Source of the DNA: Roseiarcus sp963772555 | GTDB lineage: Bacteria; Pseudomonadota; Alphaproteobacteria; Rhizobiales; Beijerinckiaceae | Reading direction: 5' to 3' | NCBI GenBank assembly: GCA_963772555.1 | Contig: CAVYXQ010000028.1 | Location: forward strand, 62,001 to 126,000 | Length of the DNA stretch: 64,000 nt | Part shown: positions 43,891-51,820 of the stretch, piece by piece | How the letters are laid out: every line of letters starts with the position of its first letter | Numbering within the stretch: position 1 is the stretch's first letter | Program-made: the position numbers and the translations under genes | The notes under the pieces: model-generated | What the model was told of the DNA's origin: nothing | The model's database searches: none | Seen by the model: the letters and a program-made list of their open reading frames with translations, nothing else

Positions 43891-43968
43891 TTCATTGCCC
43901 GCCGGGTCGGGGGCCGGATTTACGACAGGGGAGCGCAGTCTATTCGTCCAAATCCGCCTTAATCCAAC

Positions 43969-43993
43969 AACGGGTCGAATGACATCTTGTTCC
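43969..43993 (-). promoter_or_regulatory. EcfG-type promoter of the receiver gene
   Basis: On the minus strand GGAAC (43989-43993), 16 bases, CGTT (43969-43972): an exact match, 78 bp before ATG 43890. Confidence 0.7.
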
Positions 43994-44035
43994 GCGGGCC
44001 GGGAACGCCGCTTTTCAACGAAATTCGGCAGTCTC

Positions 44036-44060
44036 GGAACGCCCGGGCGATTGCCGGGTT
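44036..44060 (+). promoter_or_regulatory. EcfG-type promoter before a small membrane-peptide gene
   Basis: GGAAC (44036-44040), 16 bases, GGTT (44057-44060), 44 bp before ATG 44105. One mismatch in the -10. Confidence 0.5.
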
Positions 44061-44104
44061 GAGCCCCGTCAATCCAAGGGTTCTGCGAGAGCGCGGAGAT
44101 CGCA

Positions 44105-44212
44105 ATGTTTGGCCCGGAAGTCCTGCAATTCGAGGTCATTCGGACCATCGCCGCCTCGCTCATCAGCGTCGCCATCGTGCTGCTCTGGTTCGTGGCGACC
44201 AGCCGACAATGA
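44105..44212 (+). CDS. 35-residue single-pass membrane peptide
   Basis: MFGPEVLQFEVIRTIAASLI followed by SVAIVLLWFVATSRQ. One transmembrane helix (about 12-31), with a short polar N-terminus and a basic end. CGGAGATCG lies about 6 bases before the ATG as a ribosome binding site. A near-consensus EcfG promoter is at the right distance. It is too short for most gene callers. No homolog is recognised. Confidence 0.55.
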   Translation: MFGPEVLQFEVIRTIAASLISVAIVLLWFVATSRQ

Positions 44213-44258
44213 GCTCTGGCTTGGAAAAGAGGGCGGAACGAATTGAGCGGCCGGAAGC

Positions 44259-44284
44259 GGAACTTGGGACCCCGTCCCGCCGTT
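44259..44284 (+). promoter_or_regulatory. EcfG-type promoter of DUF2934-ku
   Basis: GGAAC (44259-44263), 17 bases, CGTT (44281-44284): an exact match, 65 bp before the DUF2934 ATG. Confidence 0.75.
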
Positions 44285-44349
44285 TTGTGGTGGCGTCGCA
44301 AAGGTGGCCAACGAGCGCTGCGCTCGATGGAGCGGGATCGGAGGCGGTG

Positions 44350-44601
44350 ATGGATAGAGAGAACAGGGTTCGCGAAATCGCATATTTAATCTGGGAGGAA
44401 GAGGGTCGGCCGGACGGCGAAGCGGAACGGCACTGGCTGGCCGCGGAAATCGTTTGCGACAGCGAAGACTTGGAGCGGAAGAACGAAGACGCGGAGCGCA
44501 AGGACGTCGAGGGCGAACCGACGGGCAAGTCGGCTAAGGCGCCGGATGCGGCCGAGGCGAAACCCATCGGCGACGCTAGCAAACGGAAGTCGGCCGCCTG
44601 A
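44350..44601 (+). CDS. DUF2934 protein
   Basis: 83 residues from ATG 44350. The DUF2934 domain is MDRENRVREIAYLIWEEEGR, PDGEAERHWLAAEIVCD (RIRxxAYxLWExEGxPxGxxxxHWxxAE). It is followed by an acidic and basic repeat tail (LERKNEDAERKDVEG and a Lys-rich end) that is probably disordered. The function is unknown; DUF2934 genes recur beside Ku, LigD and other stress genes in rhizobia. It lies 11 bp before ku with an exact EcfG-type promoter upstream, so it heads a two-gene unit. Confidence 0.88.
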   Translation: MDRENRVREIAYLIWEEEGRPDGEAERHWLAAEIVCDSEDLERKNEDAERKDVEGEPTGKSAKAPDAAEAKPIGDASKRKSAA

Positions 44602-44612
44602 AGCGCCCGGCG

Positions 44613-45437
44613 ATGGCGCCGCGCCCGTTCTGGAAGGGCTACCTGAAGCTGTCGCTGGTGACCTGCCCGGTCGCGCTGACGCCCGCAACAAGCAGCGCAG
44701 ACAAGGTTCGCTTCCACACCCTCAACCGGAGGACGGGCAACCGCGTTGTCAGCCGCTATGTGGACAGTCAGTCGCAGACGCCGATCGATGAGGACGACGA
44801 GGTCCGCGGCTATGCCCGCGGCGAACATGACTTCGTGCTCCTCGAGGAGGATGAACTGGAATCCGTCCGCCTCGAGAGCGCGCGCACCATTGACATCGAA
44901 AGCTTTACCGCCTCGGAAAGCATCGACTGGGTCTGGTACGATACGCCCTACTACCTGACGCCGGACGATCCGGTCGGCGTCGAGGCCTACTGCGTCATCC
45001 GCGACGCCATGGGCGCGACCGGGACGGTTGGCGTGTCGCGTCTCGTTCTCCATCGCCGCGAGCGGGCGGTCCTTTTGAAGGCGCGCGACAAGGGCATCGA
45101 GATTTGGACGTTGCGCTACAGCGACGAGGTGCGCAATCCGTCCGACATCTTCGGCTCGCTGCCTGAGATCGATCCCAATCCCGATCTCCTCCAACTCGTC
45201 TCCGAGTTGATCGCCGAGCGAAAAACGCCGTGGAGCCCGGACATGGTCCGCGACCCGGTCCAGGAGCGGCTTCTCGACATCATCAGCGAGAAGAAGAAGG
45301 GCGCGCCGGCGCGCCCTCGCGCCAGGGACGAAGCCGCGCCTGCGCCGAGCAACGTGGTCAATATCATGGACGCGTTGCGCAGAAGCGTCGCTGCCGAGGC
45401 GGGCTCAAAAAAACCGACGGGCGGCCAGCGCCGCTAG
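44613..45437 (+). CDS. Ku protein (non-homologous end joining), copy 1
   Basis: 274 residues: MAPRPFWKGYLKLSLVTCPV, ALTPATSSADKVRFHTLNRR, TGNRVVSRYVDSQSQTPIDE. It has the bacterial Ku core (to about 225) with IDWVWYDTPYYLTPDDPVGV and RLVLHRRERAVLLKARDKGI, and a C-terminal basic extension (EKKKGAPARPRARDE). The homodimer rings double-strand ends and recruits LigD. The gene is convergent with ligD (4-bp gap) and follows DUF2934 in one unit under an EcfG-type promoter. Confidence 0.95.
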   Translation: MAPRPFWKGYLKLSLVTCPVALTPATSSADKVRFHTLNRRTGNRVVSRYVDSQSQTPIDEDDEVRGYARGEHDFVLLEEDELESVRLESARTIDIESFTASESIDWVWYDTPYYLTPDDPVGVEAYCVIRDAMGATGTVGVSRLVLHRRERAVLLKARDKGIEIWTLRYSDEVRNPSDIFGSLPEIDPNPDLLQLVSELIAERKTPWSPDMVRDPVQERLLDIISEKKKGAPARPRARDEAAPAPSNVVNIMDALRRSVAAEAGSKKPTGGQRR

Positions 45438-45441
45438 CCGC

Positions 45442-47961
45442 TCAGCGCCCGACCCGGCGCCGCGGCTTGATCGGCTCGATCGGCGCCGCGGCGGCGCGGA
45501 ACCCGTCCCACGGGTCGCGCTTGAGCGCCGCGAGCCGGGCGGGCGCGTTGCCGACAGTGAAATGGGCCGGCCCGATCGCCGGGCCGAGCTCCTCCCAGGC
45601 GAGCGGCATCGAGACGGCGGCGCCCGGGCGGGCGCGTGTCGAATAGGCCGCGACCGCGGTCGTTCCGCGCTGGTTGCGCAGATAATCGACCAGGATCTTG
45701 CCGGTTCGCTTCGCCTTGGCGATGGTGGCGACATAGCGCTCCGGGCTGTCGGCGGCCATCGAGTCGGCGATGGCTTTGGTGAACGCCTTGACCCCCGGCC
45801 ACTCGGCCTTCGGCTTCACGGGCGAGACGACGTGCAGGCCTTTCCCGCCGGAGGTCTTCACGAAAGAGGCGAGCCCTGCGTCCTTGAGCCGCGCGCGGAC
45901 TTCCTGCGCGGCTTCGATCACCGTCTCCCAGCCGACATTGTCGCCGGGGTCGAGGTCCATGATGATCATGTCCGGCCGCTCCCAGTTGAGCAGCGTGGAG
46001 CCCCAGGGATGGATCTCGAGCGTCGCCGCCTGCACCAGCCCGATGAGGCCGTCGAGATCGCGGATCGCGATCAACGGTTCGCCCGGCTCCTTGGGATCCT
46101 GGACCTGCACGATCGTCTTGTTGATGCCTTTCCAGGCGTGCTTCTGGAAAAACTTCTGGCCGTTGATCCCGTCGGGGCAACGCACCAGCGCAAGCGGCCG
46201 GTCGACGACGGTCGGCGCCATGTGCGGCCAGACCTCGGCGTAATAGTCGGCAAGCCCTTCCTTGGTGACGCCTTCGTCCGGCCAATAGACCCGGTCGGGA
46301 TGGGTCAGCTTCACGTTTCGGGCCTCCGGTTTCGGCGCCGTCTCCGCCGGTGGAGATTCGCGGACGATTTCGCGCGGCGGCTTGTCCTCGCGCAAGGCGC
46401 GGAAGGAGGCATGACGCAGAAGGCCGTCGGCGGTCCAGGTGCGGAAGTCGACCTCCGCCACGAGCTCCGGCCGCACGTAGCGCACCTGGCGCGCCTCGTC
46501 GGCGCTGAGGCGCCTGGCGAAGGGGCTCGCCGGGACGCGGATGGCCTCGAGCCGCTGATAGAGCGCGCGGGCGTTCGCGGCGCTGAAGCCCGTCCCGACC
46601 CGGCCCACATAGCGGAGCTTGTCGCCCTCGTAAACACCGAGGACCAGGGACCCGATGGCGTTGCTGGCCGCCGTCGACGGCACGTAGCCCGCCACGACGA
46701 ACTCCTGGCGGGCGGAGCATTTCGATTTGATCCAGCTTTTCCCGCGCCCCGAGCGGTAGGGCGAATCCGGGAGCTTCGAGACGACGCCCTCGAGACCGAG
46801 CTGGCAGGCATGTCGCAGCACGAGCTCGCCGCTCTCGTCGAAATGCCCGCTGACCCGGATGATGCCGGACCCATCGCCGACGATTGTCTCGAGCAGCGCC
46901 TTGCGCTCGATGAGCGGCGCTTCGCGCAGATCGAAACCGTCAAGATAGAGGAGATCGAAGGCGTAGAAGCGGAAGCGGTCCGTGCGGCCTTCGCTGAGGT
47001 CGGCCTGCAACGACGAAAAGTCGGAGGCGCCGGCGCCGTTCTCGACCACCAGCTCGCCATCGATCAGCGCCTCACGCGCGGGTATCGCTTTGAAAGCCTC
47101 GATGATCGGCCCGCCGAATTTTTGCGTCCAGTCGAGCCCGCTGCGCGTCAGCAGCCTGACGCGGCCGTCCTTGACGTGGGCCTCGAGCCGGTAGCCGTCG
47201 AATTTGATCTCGTGCAGCCACCGTTCGCCCGCAAGCGGCGCTTTGACCAGCGAGGCGAGCATCGGCGCGACGAAGTCCGGCATCGGCCCTTTCTTCGCTC
47301 CCTTGATCGAACCGGGGTCGATCGCCGCGACGTCGGCCCGCGTCTGACCTTTCTTCTCGATGCGGCCCGTCTTCGAGGACCAGCCGGGCTCCTCGCGCGC
47401 CACCTCGTCGATCGGCCGTCCCGTCGCCGCAGAGTCCGGCTTCTCGTCGAGGATGTCGGGGGCGCCCTCCGCCCGGGCGAATTCGTCCTCGCCTTTGATG
47501 AGCAGCCAATTGTCGTGTTTCTCGCGCGCATTCCTGCGCATCCGCACGAGATGCCACCGGCCTTTGAGCTTCTCCCCGTGCAGCTCGAACTCGAGATGAC
47601 CCTTGGCGAGGCCCTTGTGCGCGTCGCCGATCGGCGTCCAGGTTCCGCGGTCCCAGATAATGACGGCGCCGCCGCCATATTCGCCTTTGGGGATCGTGCC
47701 CTCGAACGACCCGTAGTCGAGCGGATGATCCTCCACCTCGACGGCGAGCCGTTTTTCCCCGGGAACGAGGCTCGGCCCGCGGGTCACGGCCCAGCTCTTC
47801 AGGACGCCGTCCATTTCGAGCCGGAAATCGTAATGGAGCCGGCGCGCCGCGTGCTTCTGCACGACGAAGCTGGCGCCGCGCGCCGCCTTCGGCGGAACCT
47901 TCGGCCTCGGCTCGGGAGTCGAGGCGAAATTGCGCTTGGCGCGATACTGTTCGAGCGCCAT
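45442..47961 (-). CDS. ligD: Multifunctional ATP-dependent DNA ligase LigD
   Basis: 839 residues from ATG 47961 (MALEQYRAKRNFASTPEPRP). Domain order: 3'-phosphoesterase (about 30-150, VVQKHAARRLHYDFRLEMDG with the HxxxxxHxDxR metal site, FEGTIPKGEYGGGAVIIWD), ligase (about 225-530, adenylated Lys in EIKFDGYRLEAHVKDG, then GELVVENGAGASDFSSLQAD, VVSKLPDSPYRSGRGKSWIK), and primase/polymerase (about 560-830, MIIMDLDPGDNVGWETVIEA with the catalytic Asp pair, KTSGGKGLHVVSPV). This is the PE-Lig-Pol order seen in rhizobia and Pseudomonas. It lies 4 bp downstream of ku copy 2 in one operon. Confidence 0.96.
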   Translation of the reverse strand: MALEQYRAKRNFASTPEPRPKVPPKAARGASFVVQKHAARRLHYDFRLEMDGVLKSWAVTRGPSLVPGEKRLAVEVEDHPLDYGSFEGTIPKGEYGGGAVIIWDRGTWTPIGDAHKGLAKGHLEFELHGEKLKGRWHLVRMRRNAREKHDNWLLIKGEDEFARAEGAPDILDEKPDSAATGRPIDEVAREEPGWSSKTGRIEKKGQTRADVAAIDPGSIKGAKKGPMPDFVAPMLASLVKAPLAGERWLHEIKFDGYRLEAHVKDGRVRLLTRSGLDWTQKFGGPIIEAFKAIPAREALIDGELVVENGAGASDFSSLQADLSEGRTDRFRFYAFDLLYLDGFDLREAPLIERKALLETIVGDGSGIIRVSGHFDESGELVLRHACQLGLEGVVSKLPDSPYRSGRGKSWIKSKCSARQEFVVAGYVPSTAASNAIGSLVLGVYEGDKLRYVGRVGTGFSAANARALYQRLEAIRVPASPFARRLSADEARQVRYVRPELVAEVDFRTWTADGLLRHASFRALREDKPPREIVRESPPAETAPKPEARNVKLTHPDRVYWPDEGVTKEGLADYYAEVWPHMAPTVVDRPLALVRCPDGINGQKFFQKHAWKGINKTIVQVQDPKEPGEPLIAIRDLDGLIGLVQAATLEIHPWGSTLLNWERPDMIIMDLDPGDNVGWETVIEAAQEVRARLKDAGLASFVKTSGGKGLHVVSPVKPKAEWPGVKAFTKAIADSMAADSPERYVATIAKAKRTGKILVDYLRNQRGTTAVAAYSTRARPGAAVSMPLAWEELGPAIGPAHFTVGNAPARLAALKRDPWDGFRAAAAPIEPIKPRRRVGR

Positions 47962-47965
47962 TCGG

Positions 47966-48835
47966 CTAACCCGCTCGCTTGCGCGCAACCGGCTTCTTCG
48001 CCGCCGCGGCGCGGCGCGGCTTCGACTTCGCCTTGCCGCGACTCGGCGGGGGCTTGGCGCCAAGTCCGGCGCTTTCGCGCAGCGCCGCCAGGAGGTCGTC
48101 GGCGGCCTGAACCTTGGGCGGCTTTGGCCGTTCGATGGTTCTGCCCTCGAGCTTCGCCTTCACCAGCTCCGCCAGCGCCGCCTCGTACCGGTCGTGGAAG
48201 CTCTTCGGGTCGAAGTCGCCGCGCTTGGTGTTGATGATATGCTCGGCAAGCTCGAGCATCTCGCCCTTGATCCGGATTTCCGGCACGTCGGCGAAGGCCT
48301 CGCTCGCCGCGCGGACCTCGTAATCGAAATTGAGCGTCGTGGCGGCCAGGCCCGGGCCGTGCGCCCGCACCAGCACGGTCCGAACGCGCCGGAACAGAAC
48401 GGCCTGGGCGATCGCCGCAGTCTGGGACCGCCGCAATCCCTCGCGGATCAGGGCGAAGGCCTCCTCGGCGCTGCGGTCGGAGGGCGCGAGATAGTAGGGG
48501 CGGTCGAAGTAGACGTCGTCGATCTCGGATATGTCGACAAACGCGGAAACCGTCAGCGTCTTGTCGCTCTGCGGCACCGCGGCAGCGATCTCCGCGGGCT
48601 CCAGGACCACATATTCTTCCTTGGCGACCTCGTATCCCTTGACCTGGTCCTCGCGCTCGACCGGCTCCCCCGTCGCCGCGTCGACCAACTGCCGGTTGAC
48701 CCGATGGCCCGTCGTCCGGTTGACCGTATGCAAGGCGATGCGTTCGGCGGTCGACACGGCGGCGTAAAGGGCGACCGGGCACGTGAGCTCGGCGATCTTG
48801 AGGTAGCCTTTCCAGCTTGCTCTCGGCGGCGCCAT
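47966..48835 (-). CDS. Ku protein (non-homologous end joining), copy 2
   Basis: 289 residues from ATG 48835: MAPPRASWKGYLKIAELTCP, VALYAAVSTAERIALHTVNR, TTGHRVNRQLVDAATGEPVE. The Ku core runs to about residue 225 (ISEIDDVYFDRPYYLAPSDR, FRRVRTVLVRAHGPGLAATT), followed by KPPKVQAADDLLAALRES and a strongly basic, Lys/Arg/Ala-rich tail. It is clearly different from copy 1, so the two are old paralogues that may form heterodimers, as proposed for Sinorhizobium. It is the first gene of ku-ligD, with an EcfG-type promoter 33 bp upstream. Confidence 0.95.
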   Translation of the reverse strand: MAPPRASWKGYLKIAELTCPVALYAAVSTAERIALHTVNRTTGHRVNRQLVDAATGEPVEREDQVKGYEVAKEEYVVLEPAEIAAAVPQSDKTLTVSAFVDISEIDDVYFDRPYYLAPSDRSAEEAFALIREGLRRSQTAAIAQAVLFRRVRTVLVRAHGPGLAATTLNFDYEVRAASEAFADVPEIRIKGEMLELAEHIINTKRGDFDPKSFHDRYEAALAELVKAKLEGRTIERPKPPKVQAADDLLAALRESAGLGAKPPPSRGKAKSKPRRAAAAKKPVARKRAG

Positions 48836-48868
48836 CGACCTAGCCTGACGAATTCCCCGGATTGGCGA

Positions 48869-48893
48869 AACCCGGTCCGTTGTGCATTGTTCC
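48869..48893 (-). promoter_or_regulatory. EcfG-type promoter of ku-ligD
   Basis: On the minus strand GGAAC (48889-48893), 16 bases, GGTT (48869-48872), 33 bp before the ku copy 2 ATG. One mismatch in the -10. Confidence 0.55.
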
Positions 48894-49103
48894 CGAAACA
48901 AACCCTCGAGGGCCCGCTCGCAAGGTCACGCCAAAGCTGGAATTGAAGTAGCAGATTTGCTGGTTTGCGCCTATCTGCGAGCAAGCGCCGGGCGCAAGGG
49001 TCCTATGGCGGACCGAGCCGCAGGCGCTGGTTGAATTTGGGTAGTCTCGCCGGAGACCGATGCCTTGACCAGCGGCGATCGTTCAGTTCTTCTTCTGCCC
49101 CGT

Positions 49104-50126
49104 ATGCCGATGTCGCGAAAGGGGCGCGCCGGTTTGCTGGCCAGCGCGCAGCATTACGCGGCCATCGTGGAGTCCTCCGACGACGCGATTCTGTCCAAGG
49201 ACCTGAACGGGGTCATCCTCAGCTGGAACCAGGGCGCGGAGCGGCTGTTCGGCTACGCCGCCGAGGAGGCCATTGGACAGCCCGCGGCGAGCCTCTTCAT
49301 TCCGCCCGACCGCGTCGACGAAGAGCCGGAGATCCTCGAGAGAATTCGCCGCGGCGAAGGCGTCCGCGGCGTTGAGACGGTGCGGCAGCGCAAGGACGGA
49401 ACGCTTGTCGATATTTCCCTGACCATATCGCCGATCCGGGATTCGCACGGCCAGATCGTCGGCGCCTCGACGATTGCGCGTGACATTACGGAGTCGCGGC
49501 GGGCGCAGGAACGACAGGAGCTGCTGCTGCGCGAGATGAGCCACCGGGTCAAGAATCTGTTTGCCCTGTCGGGCAGCATCGTCGGCCTCAGCGCCCGCAG
49601 CGCGCGGAGTGCGCAGGAACTGGCCAATTCCGCGCGCGAGCGGCTCGCGGCCCTCGCGCGGGCGCATGCGCTGACATTTTCCCATGGACCCGAGGAATCG
49701 TCGCCGCAGCCGACGACGCTCGCCGCGCTGATCGGGACCATCGTGGCCCCGTTCGATGAGGGTGAGGCCTCGCGGGCTTCGCGCGTCGCCATCTCGGGGG
49801 CCGATCCGGCCATCTCAGGCGGAGCGGTCGCCAGCCTTGCCCTCCTTTTGCACGAGTTTGCCGCCAACGCGGCGAAGTACGGCGCTCTCTCTGCCGCAGG
49901 AGGGACCGTGGAGGTCGTCTGCAGCGAGAAGGACGACGCGATCGCGCTCACCTGGACGGAACGCGGCGGACCGCCGGTGGCGCCGCCAACCGGCGGCGAG
50001 GGATTCGGCGGCCTGTTGTCGCGCATGACCGTGACCGGGCAACTCGGGGGCGAGATTTCGCGCGAGTGGAGGGCTGAAGGTCTCGCCATCCGGCTGACCC
50101 TGCCTCGTGCCCGCCTCACGGGCTGA
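49104..50126 (+). CDS. PAS-HWE/HisKA_2 sensor histidine kinase
   Basis: 340 residues from ATG 49104 (MPMSRKGRAGLLASAQHYAA); the track of open codons back to 49065 has only a TTG. The PAS domain (about 15-130) carries IVESSDDAILSKDLNGVILS, WNQGAERLFGYAAEEAIGQP and the PAC motif VGASTIARDITESRRAQE. The kinase core has LLLREMSHRVKNLFALSGSI with the phospho-His, then LLHEFAANAAKYGALS (N box) and ALTWTERGGP (WxE of HWE kinases). No membrane segments, so it senses a cytoplasmic signal. HWE kinases are the known phosphodonors of PhyR; its place in the stress island makes it a candidate (inference). Confidence 0.9.
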   Translation: MPMSRKGRAGLLASAQHYAAIVESSDDAILSKDLNGVILSWNQGAERLFGYAAEEAIGQPAASLFIPPDRVDEEPEILERIRRGEGVRGVETVRQRKDGTLVDISLTISPIRDSHGQIVGASTIARDITESRRAQERQELLLREMSHRVKNLFALSGSIVGLSARSARSAQELANSARERLAALARAHALTFSHGPEESSPQPTTLAALIGTIVAPFDEGEASRASRVAISGADPAISGGAVASLALLLHEFAANAAKYGALSAAGGTVEVVCSEKDDAIALTWTERGGPPVAPPTGGEGFGGLLSRMTVTGQLGGEISREWRAEGLAIRLTLPRARLTG

Positions 50127-50191
50127 CCGAAGCCGCCGGATCATTCGTCTCCTGCTCGCGTTGGAAAGGCGTCTGAATCGGGAGACGCGCC

Positions 50192-51727
50192 GTGGCCAAG
50201 CCAGACCGGCGGACGGAAACGGAGCTCAAACTCGTCGTTTCGCCTTCCGCCGAGCATCGCCTTGCCGGGCTCGCGGTCTTCCGGCCGCCGTGCGCCAGCA
50301 AGCCAAAAACACAGCGCATCGTCACCACCTATTTCGACACGCCGAATCTGGACTTGGCCCGGCGCGGTCTCAGTCTGAGGGTTCGCCGGGCGGGGAAGAA
50401 GCACATTCAGGCTGTCAAGGCGGACGGGAACAGCGGCCCTGCAAAAGCGCGCGGCGAGTGGGAATGGCCGATCTCCGGGGAAAAGCCCAACCTAGCGCTC
50501 GCGGCGGAAACGCCGGTCGGCGGGGCGCTGCCGCCGGACGTCGGCAAAGCGCTCCGACCGGTCGTCGTCACCGACATCGTCCGGACCACCCGCACCCTTT
50601 ATCTGGAAGACGCGACGATCGAGGCTGTGCTCAATTCCGGCTCGATTGAGGCAGGGGACGTCAATCAGCCGGTTCACGAACTCGAGCTGGAATTGCGCGA
50701 CGGGACTCCGGGCGCTCTTTACCGGCTCGCACTCGAGCTGCATGCCGCCACTCCGCTTGCCGTCGAAGTCGAAAGCAAGGCTGCCCGCGGGCTTCGCCTC
50801 AAGGAAGGCGGCGCTCCCCGTCCGGAGAAGGCGGTCGCGCCGGAATTCGATCGCGACATCCGGGCCGTCGACTGGCTGCGCGAGATTGTCGCCAACGCCC
50901 TCGGCCATCTGCTCGCCAACCGCGCCGCCGCGTTGGCCGGAGACGCCGAGGGCATCCATCAGACCCGCGTTGGACTCCGCCGGTTGCGCTCGGCGCTCAA
51001 GCTGTTTGAGCCACGGCTCGAACCTCACGCCACGGCTCTGTTCCAGCGCGAACTGAAGCGGCTCGGCCGGGTCATCGGCGAAGCGCGCGACTGGGACGTC
51101 TTCTGCGTCGAAATGCTGCCGGAATCCTTCCATGAGCCCGATGACGCCGAATGGGGCGAGCTTATCCGCGCCGCGGCCGAGGCGCGCCGTCGGCTGGCCG
51201 ACGCAACGTCGGCGCGAGCGCTCAGAGCGGCTTCGTTCACCGCGCTTGTCCTCGGGCTGGCAGCCTGGACGGAGACCGGCAGGACTCAGAGGCGGCTGCT
51301 CGGCGACGACCGTCTGAAGAAACGTCTTGCCAAAGTCGCGCCCCGACTGCTCGACCGGCTGGCCCGCAAGGTCGAGAAGCGGGCCCGCAAGGTGAACCCG
51401 GAAGCTTCGCCCGCCGTGCTGCATCCGCTCCGCAAGACGCTCAAGAAGCTCCGCTACGGCGCCGAATTCGTCGCCTCCCTCTATCCGCGCAAGGCGGTCA
51501 AGCGCTTCCTGAGGCCCATCAAGCGGTTGCAGGAGACCCTCGGCGTCATCAACGATTCTGCGACGGCGACTCGCCTGGCAGTGCAACTGGCGGGGGGCGG
51601 TCACCTCGAACTCGGCGTGCCGGTCGGCGCACTGGCGGCCAACCGCGATGAGGCGCGTCGCGCGGCGATGCGCCGTCTCGGCAAGCAATGGAGAGAGCTC
51701 CAGCGGCAGAAACCATTCTGGAAGTAG
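50192..51727 (+). CDS. CYTH-CHAD domain protein
   Basis: 511 residues from GTG 50192 (ribosome binding site GGGAGA). The CYTH domain (about 5-205) has the ExExK signature at Glu9-x-Glu11-x-Lys13 (TETELKLVV) and alternating charged strands (TYFDTPNLDLARRGLSLRVR). The CHAD domain (about 225-505) is an all-helical bundle with conserved His (EGIHQTRVGLRRLRSALKLF, RDWDVFCVEMLPE, LHPLRKTLKKLRYGAEFV). CYTH binds triphosphates or polyphosphate, and CHAD binds polyphosphate granules, so the fusion probably acts on or at polyphosphate. No polyphosphate kinase gene is near. Confidence 0.93.
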   Translation: MAKPDRRTETELKLVVSPSAEHRLAGLAVFRPPCASKPKTQRIVTTYFDTPNLDLARRGLSLRVRRAGKKHIQAVKADGNSGPAKARGEWEWPISGEKPNLALAAETPVGGALPPDVGKALRPVVVTDIVRTTRTLYLEDATIEAVLNSGSIEAGDVNQPVHELELELRDGTPGALYRLALELHAATPLAVEVESKAARGLRLKEGGAPRPEKAVAPEFDRDIRAVDWLREIVANALGHLLANRAAALAGDAEGIHQTRVGLRRLRSALKLFEPRLEPHATALFQRELKRLGRVIGEARDWDVFCVEMLPESFHEPDDAEWGELIRAAAEARRRLADATSARALRAASFTALVLGLAAWTETGRTQRRLLGDDRLKKRLAKVAPRLLDRLARKVEKRARKVNPEASPAVLHPLRKTLKKLRYGAEFVASLYPRKAVKRFLRPIKRLQETLGVINDSATATRLAVQLAGGGHLELGVPVGALAANRDEARRAAMRRLGKQWRELQRQKPFWK

Positions 51728-51743
51728 GCCCAAACCCGGCGCA

Positions 51744-51769
51744 GGAACTTAACGCGGGCGACGGCGGTT
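51744..51769 (+). promoter_or_regulatory. EcfG-type promoter of the DUF1236 gene
   Basis: GGAAC (51744-51748), 17 bases, GGTT (51766-51769), 51 bp before ATG 51821. One mismatch in the -10. A 7-bp stem (51779-51785 with 51791-51797, TGCGGAG/CTCCGCA) lies in the leader between promoter and ATG. Confidence 0.52.
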
Positions 51770-51820
51770 CTCTCGGACTGCGGAGCACAGCTCCGCAATT
51801 ACTACTTGGGAGAGAAGAAT

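Noticed and set aside
45562..48234. 890-residue plus-strand ORF opposite ligD and ku
   Set aside because: Shadow frame of ligD, the longest of several such artefacts in this GC-rich window.
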